A DNA stretch of 64,000 nucleotides from CAWCJL01 sp963795775 (GTDB lineage Bacteria; Acidobacteriota; Terriglobia; Terriglobales; Acidobacteriaceae): the NCBI GenBank assembly GCA_963795775.1, contig CAWCJL010000002.1, positions 682,001 through 746,000 on the forward strand, in the 5' to 3' direction. A program made the translations under genes and the position numbers. This document shows, piece by piece, positions 27,626 through 36,211 of this stretch (its first letter is position 1; every line of letters starts with the position of its first letter). The notes below the pieces were generated by a model that saw nothing but the letters and a program-made list of their open reading frames with translations, was not told where the DNA came from and ran no database searches.

Positions 27626-28597
27626 CTACTGTGCCGTAACCGTCAGCGTCACCGGAATAAAGTGGCTCACCACCTGCGATCCGTTCGTCGAGGTCGCCTC
27701 GACCATGATTGTGGACGCGCCCGTGGGCGTTCCCGGCGAGCTTGCCGGCGGATGGTGCAGGTATCCGTAGCGCTGCGAGCACGAACTCAGGCCCGCCACC
27801 ATGGCGCCCACCAGCAGCACCAGCGACAGGTTGCGAAGTGTGCGGTTCCGCCACGCTCCCAGCCCGATCAGCCCGAAGATGCCGGGCAGCACGAACGCAT
27901 AGCTCAGATGGTTCCCGGCCGTTTCGAGCGCCGCCTTGCCCGCCGGCGCGGTAGTCTGCAGCGTCATCGTGCCCACGCCGCCCTGCGCCGTAACAAAGAC
28001 GTTCGACGGGACGAACGTGCAGGTGGTCGAAAGCGGCAGCCCGGAACAGGAGAGCGTGATGAAACCGCTGAACCCGTTGAGGGGCGCGATCGAGATCACC
28101 GAGTTCCCGAATGTGCCCGCCTTCAGATTCAACGAAGTGGGGTTGGCGGTGACCGCGAAATCCGGCAGCGCGGTCGCGTCCGCGTGCACCGTGGCCGCAT
28201 TCGAAGCAGAAGGCGCGTGTGCCGCATCACCCACGTACAGTGCTTCAACGGTGAAGTCGCCAGGGAGTAGATTGTCCGTCACCAGGGTAGCGGTGCCGTC
28301 CGCCTGCAATGCGGTCGAGCCCAGTTCACGCATGCCGCCATCGCGGCTGCGCTCCACAAATCGGACCGCGCCGGAAGCCGGCGCTCCGTTCGCCGGCGCG
28401 TAGACATGCGCCTCCAGTGTCGCGACCGTGCGCTGCCCTTCATTGACAGTGGAAGCAGCGATGCTGGTCTCGGTGCGCGCACCTTCGGAAGACTGGGCGT
28501 GCGCTGCGGCACTGCCTGCGCCTGAAATCACCAGTCCGGACACCACGCCGAGCGCAAATCCTGCCCGGCACAAAAATTGAAGGGCATGCCTGCCCAT
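27626..28597 (-). CDS. Secreted Ig-like repeat protein with C-terminal membrane anchor
   Basis: A 323-residue protein, taking the ATG at 28597. A signal peptide (ALGVVSGLVISGAGSAAAHA) precedes an Ig-like beta-sandwich (TVNEGQRTVATLEAHVYA...) and a second acidobacterial-type domain (DFAVTANPTSLNLKAGTFG). It then has FVLPGIFGLIGLGAW and SLVLLVGAMVAGLSSCS, two hydrophobic stretches, and a short end GSQVVSHFIPVTLTV that is typical of these acidobacterial surface proteins. Role unknown, probably in the cell envelope. Confidence 0.75.
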   Translation of the reverse strand: MGRHALQFLCRAGFALGVVSGLVISGAGSAAAHAQSSEGARTETSIAASTVNEGQRTVATLEAHVYAPANGAPASGAVRFVERSRDGGMRELGSTALQADGTATLVTDNLLPGDFTVEALYVGDAAHAPSASNAATVHADATALPDFAVTANPTSLNLKAGTFGNSVISIAPLNGFSGFITLSCSGLPLSTTCTFVPSNVFVTAQGGVGTMTLQTTAPAGKAALETAGNHLSYAFVLPGIFGLIGLGAWRNRTLRNLSLVLLVGAMVAGLSSCSQRYGYLHHPPASSPGTPTGASTIMVEATSTNGSQVVSHFIPVTLTVTAQ

Positions 28598-28701
28598 AGA
28601 TATTGCTGACGGCAAGTGAAATCCTCTTTGAACGGAAGCGAGTCTGTACACCGTATTGTATCTGCGCAGGCTGCTCCCCGTGCACACGGCCAGCAGCGCG
28701 T

Positions 28702-29178
28702 TCAACGATGATCTGGAGCAGCGGGTTGCGGCGGGGCTTGTTGCGAAGGCTGATTGCCCGATTGCCGCCCGGCGCCACGCTTCCCCGCCAGCGTACCCTC
28801 GGGCGCCCCGGGCTCCGCGACCGAACGATGCGCCACAGCGGCCGGATCGCCGTTATCCGACAGCGTGGATGGCCGTTCGCTCACGCTCTGGGCCGGCTCC
28901 GTGAACGGCACCTTTGACCCATTGCCGCTTCCGTTCCCGCTGCCGCCCTTGTGGTTCGCATCGTTCTGCTGCTGCGCATTCGACTCGTTGGGATTGTTGT
29001 TGCTATTCCCGCCGCTCGATCCACCGCTCGACCCACCCTGCGCCGCGGCGCCGCCTGCGCCACCCGCGCCGTTCGCCCCGCGCTGGCAACCCGCCATCAA
29101 CCCCAGACAGAGGGCCAGCGCCGCACAGCCACTCACGCCACGTCTCGTCCGCCGGCCCACAGTCGTCCGCTCGCTCAT
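28702..29178 (-). CDS. Low-complexity lipoprotein
   Basis: A 158-residue protein with a lipoprotein signal (AALALCLGLMAGC) and a mature part that is mostly Gly, Ser, Asn, Gln and Pro (runs such as GGSSGGSSGGNSNNN). No folded domain is visible, so it is probably a disordered lipid-anchored protein. The ATG at 29178 is preferred over one two codons upstream; no Shine-Dalgarno is clear for either. It precedes the Ig-like gene by 104 bp on the same strand. Confidence 0.65.
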   Translation of the reverse strand: MSERTTVGRRTRRGVSGCAALALCLGLMAGCQRGANGAGGAGGAAAQGGSSGGSSGGNSNNNPNESNAQQQNDANHKGGSGNGSGNGSKVPFTEPAQSVSERPSTLSDNGDPAAVAHRSVAEPGAPEGTLAGKRGAGRQSGNQPSQQAPPQPAAPDHR

Positions 29179-29272
29179 GCACATAAACAGAAAGAGTGCC
29201 GCAAGCGAGCGAAAGTTGCCGGACCCGCAGTCGTATTGTGTCTCCGCCGACGCGCAAACAGTGCCTTGCCGC

Positions 29273-29716
29273 TCAGAACTTCGCCACCATCCACAGCCCG
29301 CCCACCATCAGCGCGCACCCCAGCAATCGCAGCGGCGAAGCGGGATGCACACGAAACCCCACCCATCCAAAGTGATCGAACAGAATGGAGGCCGCGAGCG
29401 CCGCCGTGATATTCAGCCCGGTAAAGATGCCTGCGCCGAGTCGCTGCGCCAGCGCCACCCCGGCCAGCGTGGAGCCGATGCTGGCCAGCCCACCCAGCCA
29501 CGCCCACCAGTGCGTTCCCACCAGCTTGTCCGCGGAAGGGAAAGCCTCCCGGATAAAGAGCTGCAGAAAAAGAACACCGGCAAGACCCACGATGTAGACC
29601 ACCGCGCCGGACCACATCACGGTTCCCAGTTGGCGCCGCAACTCTGCATTCGCGCCCGACTGCACCGGATTGAGCGCACCCGCGCCCAGGCTCAGGAGAT
29701 ACAGCAACCAGTTCAT
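29273..29716 (-). CDS. YdcZ/DUF606-family DMT-type membrane protein
   Basis: A 147-residue membrane protein of four to five helices with the family opening LLYLLSLGAGALNPVQSGANAELRR and later GTHWWAWLGGLASIGSTLAGVALAQRLGAG and GWVGFRVHPASPLRLLG. The family is a half-size relative of drug/metabolite transporters that probably pairs with itself; its substrate is not known. Length is typical. Confidence 0.85.
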   Translation of the reverse strand: MNWLLYLLSLGAGALNPVQSGANAELRRQLGTVMWSGAVVYIVGLAGVLFLQLFIREAFPSADKLVGTHWWAWLGGLASIGSTLAGVALAQRLGAGIFTGLNITAALAASILFDHFGWVGFRVHPASPLRLLGCALMVGGLWMVAKF

Positions 29717-29775
29717 GCATGCACCTTCACCGCCGTGAGATGCCGCATTCGCGTGTCTAAAGGAGAGTTCTTCGC

Positions 29776-30582
29776 TCAGTGCATCTGGGTGGGGTCATCG
29801 GGATCGACGTAGCGGCCCTCTTTGTCGAAGTGCACGTCGCGGTTCTGCTTGCGCATATAGACCTCGAATTTCCGTGCCGCCCGAGCCCGCCTCCAGCGAT
29901 AGTAGCTGTTGCGCAGTCCGAAGTACCGCTCGCTGGCCGCCGTCTTGTATCCGCGCCGCGGTGCCGCCTTGGCATAGAGAAAGCCGCACAGCCCGCCGGC
30001 CAGATACGTCAGGTAGGTCAACGGCGAGCCCCCGCCGACCAGGCTCACCAGCGCGATCAGCAGATAGATCACCACCAGGTACTTGGCGCGGATCCCGATG
30101 GGCAGCGGGAACAGCATGAACTCCTGGTCGCCGAACAGCACGGCGAAGGCCGCCAGCAGCCCGAAGATGCCGCTTGACGCGCCGTAGGTGGACTCCATCG
30201 GCGACAAGCGCAGCACGCCGGTAAAGGAAAGCACCGCGGCGATCAGCCCGCCTCCCACCACCGAGAGAAAGTAAATCTCCAGCAGCCATTTGCTGCCGCG
30301 CACCGCCTCGAGATAGGCCCCGACAAACCACAGCGAAAGCAGGTTGAACAGAACCGCAAAGAGCCCGATCTGCACAAAGCTGTAAGTGACAAGCTGCCAC
30401 AGGTACAAGCTCTTCAGGGCGAAGATCGGCGTCAGGATGAGCGCGCCCACCACGCCCTTCAGGCTAGGTATCAGCCCGGAAAGCAGCACGACCGCATAGA
30501 CCGCAAGGTTCGCCAGGACGAGCTTCTTGGTCACGCCCCCGAACTGCGGAAACGAAAGCATGGTGGAGCCGACACGAGGCAT
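29776..30582 (-). CDS. Rhomboid-like membrane protein lacking catalytic histidine
   Basis: A 268-residue six-helix membrane protein of the rhomboid fold. The Ser motif YGASSGIFGL (Ser136) and LFNLLSLWFVG are present. The catalytic His of the last helix is Tyr193 (TYLAGGLCG instead of the usual AHLGG or AHVAG), and the His of the oxyanion region (GlpG H150) is Ala76. It is therefore probably a pseudoprotease that binds rather than cleaves membrane proteins. The tail after residue 205 is basic and cytoplasmic (YYRWRRARAARKFEVYMRKQ). Start ATG 30582. Confidence 0.8.
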   Translation of the reverse strand: MPRVGSTMLSFPQFGGVTKKLVLANLAVYAVVLLSGLIPSLKGVVGALILTPIFALKSLYLWQLVTYSFVQIGLFAVLFNLLSLWFVGAYLEAVRGSKWLLEIYFLSVVGGGLIAAVLSFTGVLRLSPMESTYGASSGIFGLLAAFAVLFGDQEFMLFPLPIGIRAKYLVVIYLLIALVSLVGGGSPLTYLTYLAGGLCGFLYAKAAPRRGYKTAASERYFGLRNSYYRWRRARAARKFEVYMRKQNRDVHFDKEGRYVDPDDPTQMH

Positions 30583-30618
30583 AGTGTTCCTATTATCTCC
30601 CGGCTATGCGAAAGCGCA

Positions 30619-30933
30619 TTACGCCCTGTCCTGCAAATGAAACCGGATGATCTCGGGATCGCGATGGCCATGCAGGATAGCAATCACTTCCAGGTATTCC
30701 CAACGCAATTTGTAAGAGACAAGATAATCCCGGACAGATAGAAACCGAATCTCTGGGTCAGCAGTTATATCTGGCCGCCGATGCCCAATGCCGGGTAGAG
30801 CGCTCGTCCGCTCAAGAGAGGTATGGATTTCTGAGATGACGGTATCTGCTGCTCGGATATTATCTTCCGCGATATACTGCCAAACCTGTCGTATGTCTTT
30901 CAGGGCTTCTGGATGGAAGCGGACGATCTTCAT
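30619..30933 (-). CDS. RelE/ParE-family toxin
   Basis: A 104-residue toxin of the ParE type: the N-terminal FHPEALKDIRQVWQYIAEDN and the C-terminal FLSVRDYLVSYKLRWEYLEVIAILHGHRD are family features. ParE toxins block DNA gyrase; a RelE-like ribonuclease role is less likely from the helix pattern. Its ATG overlaps the antitoxin stop by 4 nt (ATGA). The operon is complete. Confidence 0.88.
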   Translation of the reverse strand: MKIVRFHPEALKDIRQVWQYIAEDNIRAADTVISEIHTSLERTSALPGIGHRRPDITADPEIRFLSVRDYLVSYKLRWEYLEVIAILHGHRDPEIIRFHLQDRA

Positions 30934-31178
30934 CGCTGGCGCTGGCGCAATTCCTCGCTCATTTGTCTGAGCTCAGAGAACACCTCTTCGGCGGGAATCA
31001 TATCGACCGTTCCTTCCTCGATTTCGCGCACACGCCGAGCGAGTTCTCGCCGGGTATCCTCGATCGTGTCCAGATAGCTCACAACGGCTTCTTCCATCAG
31101 CTCTTCTTCTGAGCGGCCGGCCAGGTGCGCCAGTTCGGCCAAACGAGCTTGCGTTGCGGCATCCAGTCGAACTTGCAT
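30930..31178 (-). CDS. Ribbon-helix-helix antitoxin
   Basis: An 82-residue protein opening MQVRLDAATQARLAELAHLAGRS, a ribbon-helix-helix DNA-binding segment, followed by a charged helical tail that wraps the toxin. It binds and neutralises the toxin and likely represses the operon. AAGGAGAG lies before the ATG. It precedes the toxin gene, the usual order, with 4-nt overlap. Confidence 0.85.
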   Translation of the reverse strand: MQVRLDAATQARLAELAHLAGRSEEELMEEAVVSYLDTIEDTRRELARRVREIEEGTVDMIPAEEVFSELRQMSEELRQRQR

Positions 31179-31229
31179 GCTTCTCTCCTTCAGACAAGTG
31201 TAGCGGAAGCCTGCACGAGAGCCGTCCGC

Positions 31230-32828
31230 TTACCGCTCCGGCATGGGCGCGACCGCAGGGCTGCAATGCCCGGCCCGGTCGCACGCGCGCACCCCGAAGA
31301 ACACGTTGTCCTTGGATACGGGCAGCGTCGCCGTATGCGCGCCGTTGCCGGCCGCAGACCCTTCCGAAGCGGAAGCCGCCCCCGCATTCCCGGGCGCCGC
31401 GATCCCGGCTCCGGTATCGCCGTACTGGCTGGCCTGCACGCTGTACTGCCAATCCGGTGCCGCTGTCTCCCTCCACACAATCTCGTAATGCGTATCCGCA
31501 GGGGCGCCGGCTGGCGCATCCCAGCGCAGGGTCGTGTTGTTGTCCAGGTTCTTCGTCTCAACCCCCACGTTCCGCGGATCACCCGGCGCCGCAGCCAGGG
31601 TGGCCAGCGTCGCCGCATTCAACTGCGCCACGTGGGCGATGTAGCCGAAGTCGTCGAACTTCAACAGGTCCCCGTATTCCACGCCGTTTTCCGTACGCAC
31701 ATTCTGGTGCTGGTGGTTGAAGTTCTCCCGCCACTCGGTAAAGCGCACCGCCGCAAAGCCCTGTTGATTGAATGAGTAGTGATCTCCGCCGCGCAGGAAG
31801 CGGTCCAGCCGCATCTCCAGCACCGGTTGAAAGATCGTCCCCATGTCGGCAGTTGCGCTCGCGCCCGGCTTGCCCTTCCCGAAGTACGTCCGGTCCACCG
31901 CCGCCACCTCCCGGGCCAGCTCCCGTGAGGGAGAATCGCTGTCGGCCCCCAGCGCCAGCAGCCGCTTGATCTCCTCCGGCGTCGCGTTCGCCGGCACCGG
32001 CTCCGAGAACACCCGCACCAGCGACTTGTTCTGCAACGTGTCACCCGGCGTCGTATCGCCGCCTACGATATCGTTGTTCAGCACGCCCTCGAGTTCCCAG
32101 CCCTCCTGCTTCGCCAGCGCGGCCAGGTGCTTGCTCCCGTTCAGCCCCTGCTCCTCACCGGCCACCGTGGCAAAGACCAGCGTTGCCGGAAAACGGTGCT
32201 GGCTCAGCACGCGCGCGCACTCCAGGCTTACCGCCGTGCCGCTCGAGTCGTCATTCGCCCCCGGCGCGAAGCTCCGGGTATCCATCACGTCGGTCGCCCG
32301 CGTGTCGTAGTGGCCGGTCACCAGGTACATGCGCTTCGCCTGCGCTGGGTCGGTCCCACGCAGAATCGCGTACACATTTGTAATCGTGGTTGGCTGCGTA
32401 ATGCGGGGATGCGGCCCGGTCTGCGGAGGCTCGGTAAAGGTATCCGTCTTCACCTCCAGGCAGCCGCCGCACGCCTTCGCATCCTCCTGGAACTGGCTCT
32501 CGATCCATGCCGCCGCCGCGCTCACACCCGTGCCCGCCGGCAGATCCTTCTCCATGCTCGACAAGGTGTTACGGTTATGGAAGCTAACCAGTTTTTCAAT
32601 GACCTGCTGGATGTGCTGGGCGGAAACTGCGCGCAATGCGGCGGCAATCGCCGGGTCTTCCGGTGCGCTCTGAATCGGACCGCCAATGGCAACGAGATCA
32701 CGGTTTCCCACGTCAGAGGAGGCATACGCGGGGAGGGATGGCAGGAGCACGAGTGCCGCCGCCAGAAGCGCCTGCGTGATGCCGGATGTGCGGCCGAGCC
32801 GTGTGCGAAGCAGATTCATTTTTGTCAT
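31230..32828 (-). CDS. Secreted M28-family zinc peptidase
   Basis: A 532-residue exported aminopeptidase. A signal peptide (ALLAAALVLLPSLPAYA) is followed by the M28 catalytic domain with metal and catalytic motifs VTGHYDTR, APGANDDSSG, TVAGEEQGLNG and LNNDIVG. The C-terminal part (residues about 430-532) has a fibronectin-III-like pattern (LRWDAPAGAPADTHYEIVWRE). It likely removes N-terminal residues from peptides in the periplasm or outside. Start ATG 32828; a second ATG lies three codons inside. Confidence 0.88.
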   Translation of the reverse strand: MTKMNLLRTRLGRTSGITQALLAAALVLLPSLPAYASSDVGNRDLVAIGGPIQSAPEDPAIAAALRAVSAQHIQQVIEKLVSFHNRNTLSSMEKDLPAGTGVSAAAAWIESQFQEDAKACGGCLEVKTDTFTEPPQTGPHPRITQPTTITNVYAILRGTDPAQAKRMYLVTGHYDTRATDVMDTRSFAPGANDDSSGTAVSLECARVLSQHRFPATLVFATVAGEEQGLNGSKHLAALAKQEGWELEGVLNNDIVGGDTTPGDTLQNKSLVRVFSEPVPANATPEEIKRLLALGADSDSPSRELAREVAAVDRTYFGKGKPGASATADMGTIFQPVLEMRLDRFLRGGDHYSFNQQGFAAVRFTEWRENFNHQHQNVRTENGVEYGDLLKFDDFGYIAHVAQLNAATLATLAAAPGDPRNVGVETKNLDNNTTLRWDAPAGAPADTHYEIVWRETAAPDWQYSVQASQYGDTGAGIAAPGNAGAASASEGSAAGNGAHTATLPVSKDNVFFGVRACDRAGHCSPAVAPMPER

Positions 32829-32957
32829 TCCTCAGGAGCGGTGCGCGGCGCTTCACGCATTACCGCGGTCTCTCTCAAACTAGCGAAAAAAATTGGCAGC
32901 CCCAGAGGGCTGTTTGTCATCACCATCGTAATACTCGCTCGGAGCCGGGAGGCGGAA

Positions 32958-33152
32958 ATGCCAGTCTGTCCAGAATGTGAAAGTGCACTCGACATTGATA
33001 CCGAAGATATGGAAGAGGGCGATGTCATTGCGTGCGATGAGTGCGGCACCGAATATGAGGTGGTCGCGACCGAACCGTTTGAGCTCTCCAGAGTAGACGA
33101 AGAGGGTTACGAAGACGAAGATGCGGCAGTCGTCGATGAGGAAGAAGAATGA
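32958..33152 (+). CDS. LysW-like zinc-ribbon protein
   Basis: A 64-residue acidic protein starting at ATG 32958 behind GGGAGGCGG. It holds two CxxC pairs (C4/C7 and C26/C29) in the same spacing as LysW, the amino-group carrier of lysine and arginine synthesis, and a long acidic tail. The LysW C-terminal EDWGE, whose last Glu carries the substrate, is replaced by a run of Glu. No lysine-biosynthesis gene is near. The last four bases overlap the next gene (ATGA). Confidence 0.75.
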   Translation: MPVCPECESALDIDTEDMEEGDVIACDECGTEYEVVATEPFELSRVDEEGYEDEDAAVVDEEEE

Positions 33153-33571
33153 CAGATAAGTTCGCGCCCAGGGCGCGTTTTCATGCAGCTATACGATCTT
33201 CCCTGCTGACGCGGGCACTCGGCGCCTTTGCGCTGATGCTCCCGCTTTCCATCGCGGGTGCCGCCACGCCCGCGCTCGCCCAGTCACAAAGCCTGGCGAC
33301 GGCCCAGCGGGTCATCGGGGGCAAGGTGGTCAACGCCGACGGCGCGCCGCAGCAGGGTGCCATCGTCTATCTCAAGAATATGAAGACCCTTGAGGTACGC
33401 ACCTATATCAGCACGGCCGACGGCAGCTACCGCTTCGGTCAGCTCGGCATGGACGCGGACTTCAACCTTTGGGCCGACCTCAACGGAAGAAAGTCCAAAG
33501 AGAAGACCATCAGTTCCTTCGACTCCAAGAAGAACTTCGACATCGACCTGAAGATCCCGAACGCGAAGTAA
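33149..33571 (+). CDS. Secreted carboxypeptidase-regulatory-like domain protein
   Basis: A 140-residue exported protein. The signal peptide (LGAFALMLPLSIAGAATPALA) is followed by one carboxypeptidase-regulatory-like beta-sandwich (VIGGKVVNADGAPQQGAIVYLKNMKT ... STADGSYRFGQLG). It lacks any catalytic domain. It is coupled to the LysW-like gene by a 4-nt overlap. The terminator after rpsA also ends its transcript. Confidence 0.8.
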   Translation: MTDKFAPRARFHAAIRSSLLTRALGAFALMLPLSIAGAATPALAQSQSLATAQRVIGGKVVNADGAPQQGAIVYLKNMKTLEVRTYISTADGSYRFGQLGMDADFNLWADLNGRKSKEKTISSFDSKKNFDIDLKIPNAK

Positions 33572-33666
33572 GCCCTTCCATACAGCGGCAGGGCGCAGCC
33601 TGCATCGCATGGCAGCGCTCGATCCCGTTTCGCCTCTCATACGCTGATGCACCCAGCCCGCAAATA

Positions 33667-33698
33667 GAAAAGGCCGCCTCTCGCGAGGCGGCCTTTTC
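33667..33698. terminator. Bidirectional intrinsic terminator
   Basis: A perfect 14-bp stem (33667-33680 with 33685-33698), loop TCGC, GC core AGGCCGCCTC and flanking A and T runs. It lies between two convergent genes, rpsA on the minus strand and the secreted protein on the plus strand. Confidence 0.9.
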
Positions 33699-33717
33699 TT
33701 GTTCTGCTGCGAACGGC

Positions 33718-35766
33718 TTAGCTGCGCTTCCAGTTCACCAGGTCGCCCAGGGTAGTGGTCGAGCTGGAAACCGGCTGCTTGTAGGCTTCCACGTCGGCGC
33801 GGCTGCCTTCTTCGCCTACGGCGCGAAGGCTGAGTCCGACCTTTTTCTCTTCCGGATTCATCTTGATGATCTTGAACTCGTGCTCCTGCCCAACCTCAAG
33901 CTTCACCGGCACGCCGCTCTGGTCCGTCGCTTCGGAAACGTGGCACAGGCCTTCAATGCCCTCCGCGATCTCCACAAAGGAACCAAACTGCGCGGTGCGC
34001 AGCACCTTGCCCTTGACCACGTCGCCCACGCGATGCTGCGCGAAGAAGGTCTCCCAGACATCCGGCTGCATCTGCTTAATGCCCAGCGACAGACGCCGGT
34101 TCTCGGCCTCCACGCCCAGCACCACGGCCCGCACCTTTTCGCCCTTCTTCAGGACCTCGGAGGGGTGCTTGATGCGCTTGGTCCAGCTCAGGTTCGATAC
34201 GTGGACCAGCCCATCGATGCCGTCTTCGATCTCGATAAACGCGCCGAAGTCGGTCAGGTTGCGCACGCGGCCTTCGACTACCGTGCCGGCCGGGTAGCGC
34301 TCGGAAAGGTGCTCCCACGGATTCTCCAGCAACTGCTTCATGCCGAGCGAAATCCGCCGATCCGCCGGATTGACGGCGAGAATGATCGTCTCTACCTCAT
34401 CGCCTGGCTTCACCAGCTTGGACGGATGCTTCATCCGCTTCGACCAGGTCATCTCGGAGACGTGCACCAGCCCCTCGATGCCCTGCTCAAGTTCCACAAA
34501 GGAGCCGTAGTCGGTCACGCTCAGCACGCGGCCGCGTACGCGGGCGCCTACCGGGTAGCGCTCGACCGCATCGAGCCACGGATCGGGCGTCAACTGCTTG
34601 AAGCCCAGCGAAACGCGCTGCTTGTCCTTGTCGAACTTCAGCACCTTCACCTGGATCTCGTCGCCCACATTCACCAGGTCGCGCGGATGCGTCAGCCGTC
34701 CCCAGGACATATCGGTGATATGGAGCAGGCCGTCAATGCCGCCCAGGTCCACAAACGCGCCGTAGTCGGTCAGGTTCTTTACCGTGCCGGTCAGGACCGC
34801 GCCTTCTTCCAGGTGCTCGAGCGTGGTGGAGCGCTTGGCGTTCTGCTCTTCTTCGAGCAGTTCCTTGCGGCTCACCACAACGTTGCCGCGCTTCTTATTC
34901 AGCTTGATAACGCGGACTTCGATCTGCTGGCCGATGTAACCGTCAAGGTTGCGTACCGGCCGGATCTCAAGCTGCGAGCCGGGCAGAAACGCCTTGATGC
35001 CGATGTCTACCGTCACTCCGCCCTTGACGCGGCCGAGCACGGTGCCGAGCACCGGGGTCTTGTCCGCCGCGGCCTTCTCGATCACATCCCAGACACGATG
35101 CCGCTGCGCCTTGTCGTAGCTCACCAGGAAGCCGCCTTCGGGCTCCTCGCGCTCCACTACCACTTCCACGGTATCGCCCGGCTTCAGCTTGGGCTGGCCG
35201 GCATGATCCAGCACCTGCTCGATCGGGATCAGGCCTTCCGACTTGAGCCCGACATCGACCACCACGTGCTTGTCCGTGAGCTTCACCACGGTTCCGGTCA
35301 CAACGTGATCGTCCGACGCCATGCTGGCGGCTTCGGCCGCCTGTTCGCGGTCAAAGGACTCGAGCGCGGCCGCGAAGTCTTCCATGCCCATGTCTTCGTC
35401 GCCGTGGTCGCCCGCACCGCTCCCGCTCGCCGGGGCTGCCGGCTCTGTCGCCGTGCTGGCGGCAGGCGCCGGTACGTGCTGTGCCGCGAAGTCGGTCGAC
35501 GCCGGCTGTGCCGCCGGGCTTTCTCCCGGGGTCAGCTCCGGTTCAGCAGTCAACTCCGGGGCTGGCGCAGCAGTCAACTCCGGGGCTTGCGTCTGCTCTG
35601 GAACCTGCGTCTGCTCCGCGACGGATTCGTGGTTCTGTCCGGCTTCAACCGGGTGGTGGGTGGATTCAGGGGTCGGAGTATGCTCCGCCGCGGCCTCTAG
35701 CGTAGGGGTTTCCAATTCGGTGTTCAGGGGTGCGCTCTCGGTGTGGGAATAGAGGGTGTCTGCCAT
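33718..35766 (-). CDS. rpsA: 30S ribosomal protein S1
   Basis: A 682-residue S1 with six S1 OB-fold repeats (openings GTVVKLTDKHVVVDVG, GTVLGRVKGGVTVDIG, GTVKNLTDYGAFVDLG, GRVLSVTDYGSFVELE, GRVRNLTDFGAFIEIE, GKVLRTAQFGSFVEIA). They begin near residue 155. S1 brings mRNA to the 30S subunit. Before them lies an extension of about 150 residues rich in Glu, Pro, Thr and Ala that E. coli S1 (557 residues) lacks. The ATG at 35766 is chosen; an upstream ATG at 35805 is in frame. The promoter lies about 300 bp upstream. Confidence 0.95.
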   Translation of the reverse strand: MADTLYSHTESAPLNTELETPTLEAAAEHTPTPESTHHPVEAGQNHESVAEQTQVPEQTQAPELTAAPAPELTAEPELTPGESPAAQPASTDFAAQHVPAPAASTATEPAAPASGSGAGDHGDEDMGMEDFAAALESFDREQAAEAASMASDDHVVTGTVVKLTDKHVVVDVGLKSEGLIPIEQVLDHAGQPKLKPGDTVEVVVEREEPEGGFLVSYDKAQRHRVWDVIEKAAADKTPVLGTVLGRVKGGVTVDIGIKAFLPGSQLEIRPVRNLDGYIGQQIEVRVIKLNKKRGNVVVSRKELLEEEQNAKRSTTLEHLEEGAVLTGTVKNLTDYGAFVDLGGIDGLLHITDMSWGRLTHPRDLVNVGDEIQVKVLKFDKDKQRVSLGFKQLTPDPWLDAVERYPVGARVRGRVLSVTDYGSFVELEQGIEGLVHVSEMTWSKRMKHPSKLVKPGDEVETIILAVNPADRRISLGMKQLLENPWEHLSERYPAGTVVEGRVRNLTDFGAFIEIEDGIDGLVHVSNLSWTKRIKHPSEVLKKGEKVRAVVLGVEAENRRLSLGIKQMQPDVWETFFAQHRVGDVVKGKVLRTAQFGSFVEIAEGIEGLCHVSEATDQSGVPVKLEVGQEHEFKIIKMNPEEKKVGLSLRAVGEEGSRADVEAYKQPVSSSTTTLGDLVNWKRS

Positions 35767-36078
35767 AACAGCTAGCTCCGGATTCGCGGAAGTGTGCGCG
35801 GCCACTCGAGCGTAACGTGGGAGGGACGCGCTTCAGTCCGCAACTGCAAGCCCCGTCCACCAGCACGCAGGATCTTTAGCCCTGCTTGGGCGAACGCCGG
35901 ACATGCGCCTCTCACCGTTTCCTGCCGGGTAGCTTCGAAGGGACGGCAGCCAAGGCCGCATTGACGCGGTCCGGGGGAAGTGGCGGCCTCCAAAACAGGA
36001 GCACCCGATTTGCGGGGATCAGAGAGTGGCGATGCAAACCCTCACATGCGAATCCGGGCACGCAGGGTTCCATCTCCA

Positions 36079-36107
36079 ACTGTAGCAAGAAGTGTTCCGT
36101 GAGTCAA
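36079..36107 (-). promoter_or_regulatory. Sigma-70-type promoter of rpsA
   Basis: On the minus strand TTGACT (36107-36102), a 17-bp spacer and TACAGT (36084-36079) form a near-consensus promoter. The expected start site near 36072 gives a leader of about 300 nt before the rpsA ATG at 35766. No other gene lies downstream before rpsA. Confidence 0.6.
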
Positions 36108-36131
36108 TCGAACGAGCGACGTTAGAAGGCG

Positions 36132-36166
36132 CCAAATCGCTCGCGGAAACCGCCAAAGCGCTCGCG
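36132..36166. repeat. Two direct repeats 21 bp apart upstream of the rpsA promoter
   Basis: CCAAATCGCTCGCG (36132-36145) and CCAAAGCGCTCGCG (36153-36166) match in 13 of 14 positions and are 21 bp apart, two helical turns. Relative to the inferred rpsA start they are centred near -66 and -87, where activators bind. A regulator is not known. Confidence 0.45.
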
Positions 36167-36211
36167 ATTTCTTTTTCCGCAGCCGGCCGCACGCGTGCCC
36201 TGCTGCCCCGG

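Noticed and set aside
33469..35700. 743-codon plus-strand open frame opposite rpsA
   Set aside because: It is the antisense of six conserved S1 repeats; high GC leaves stop-free antisense frames. No domain or ribosome binding site.
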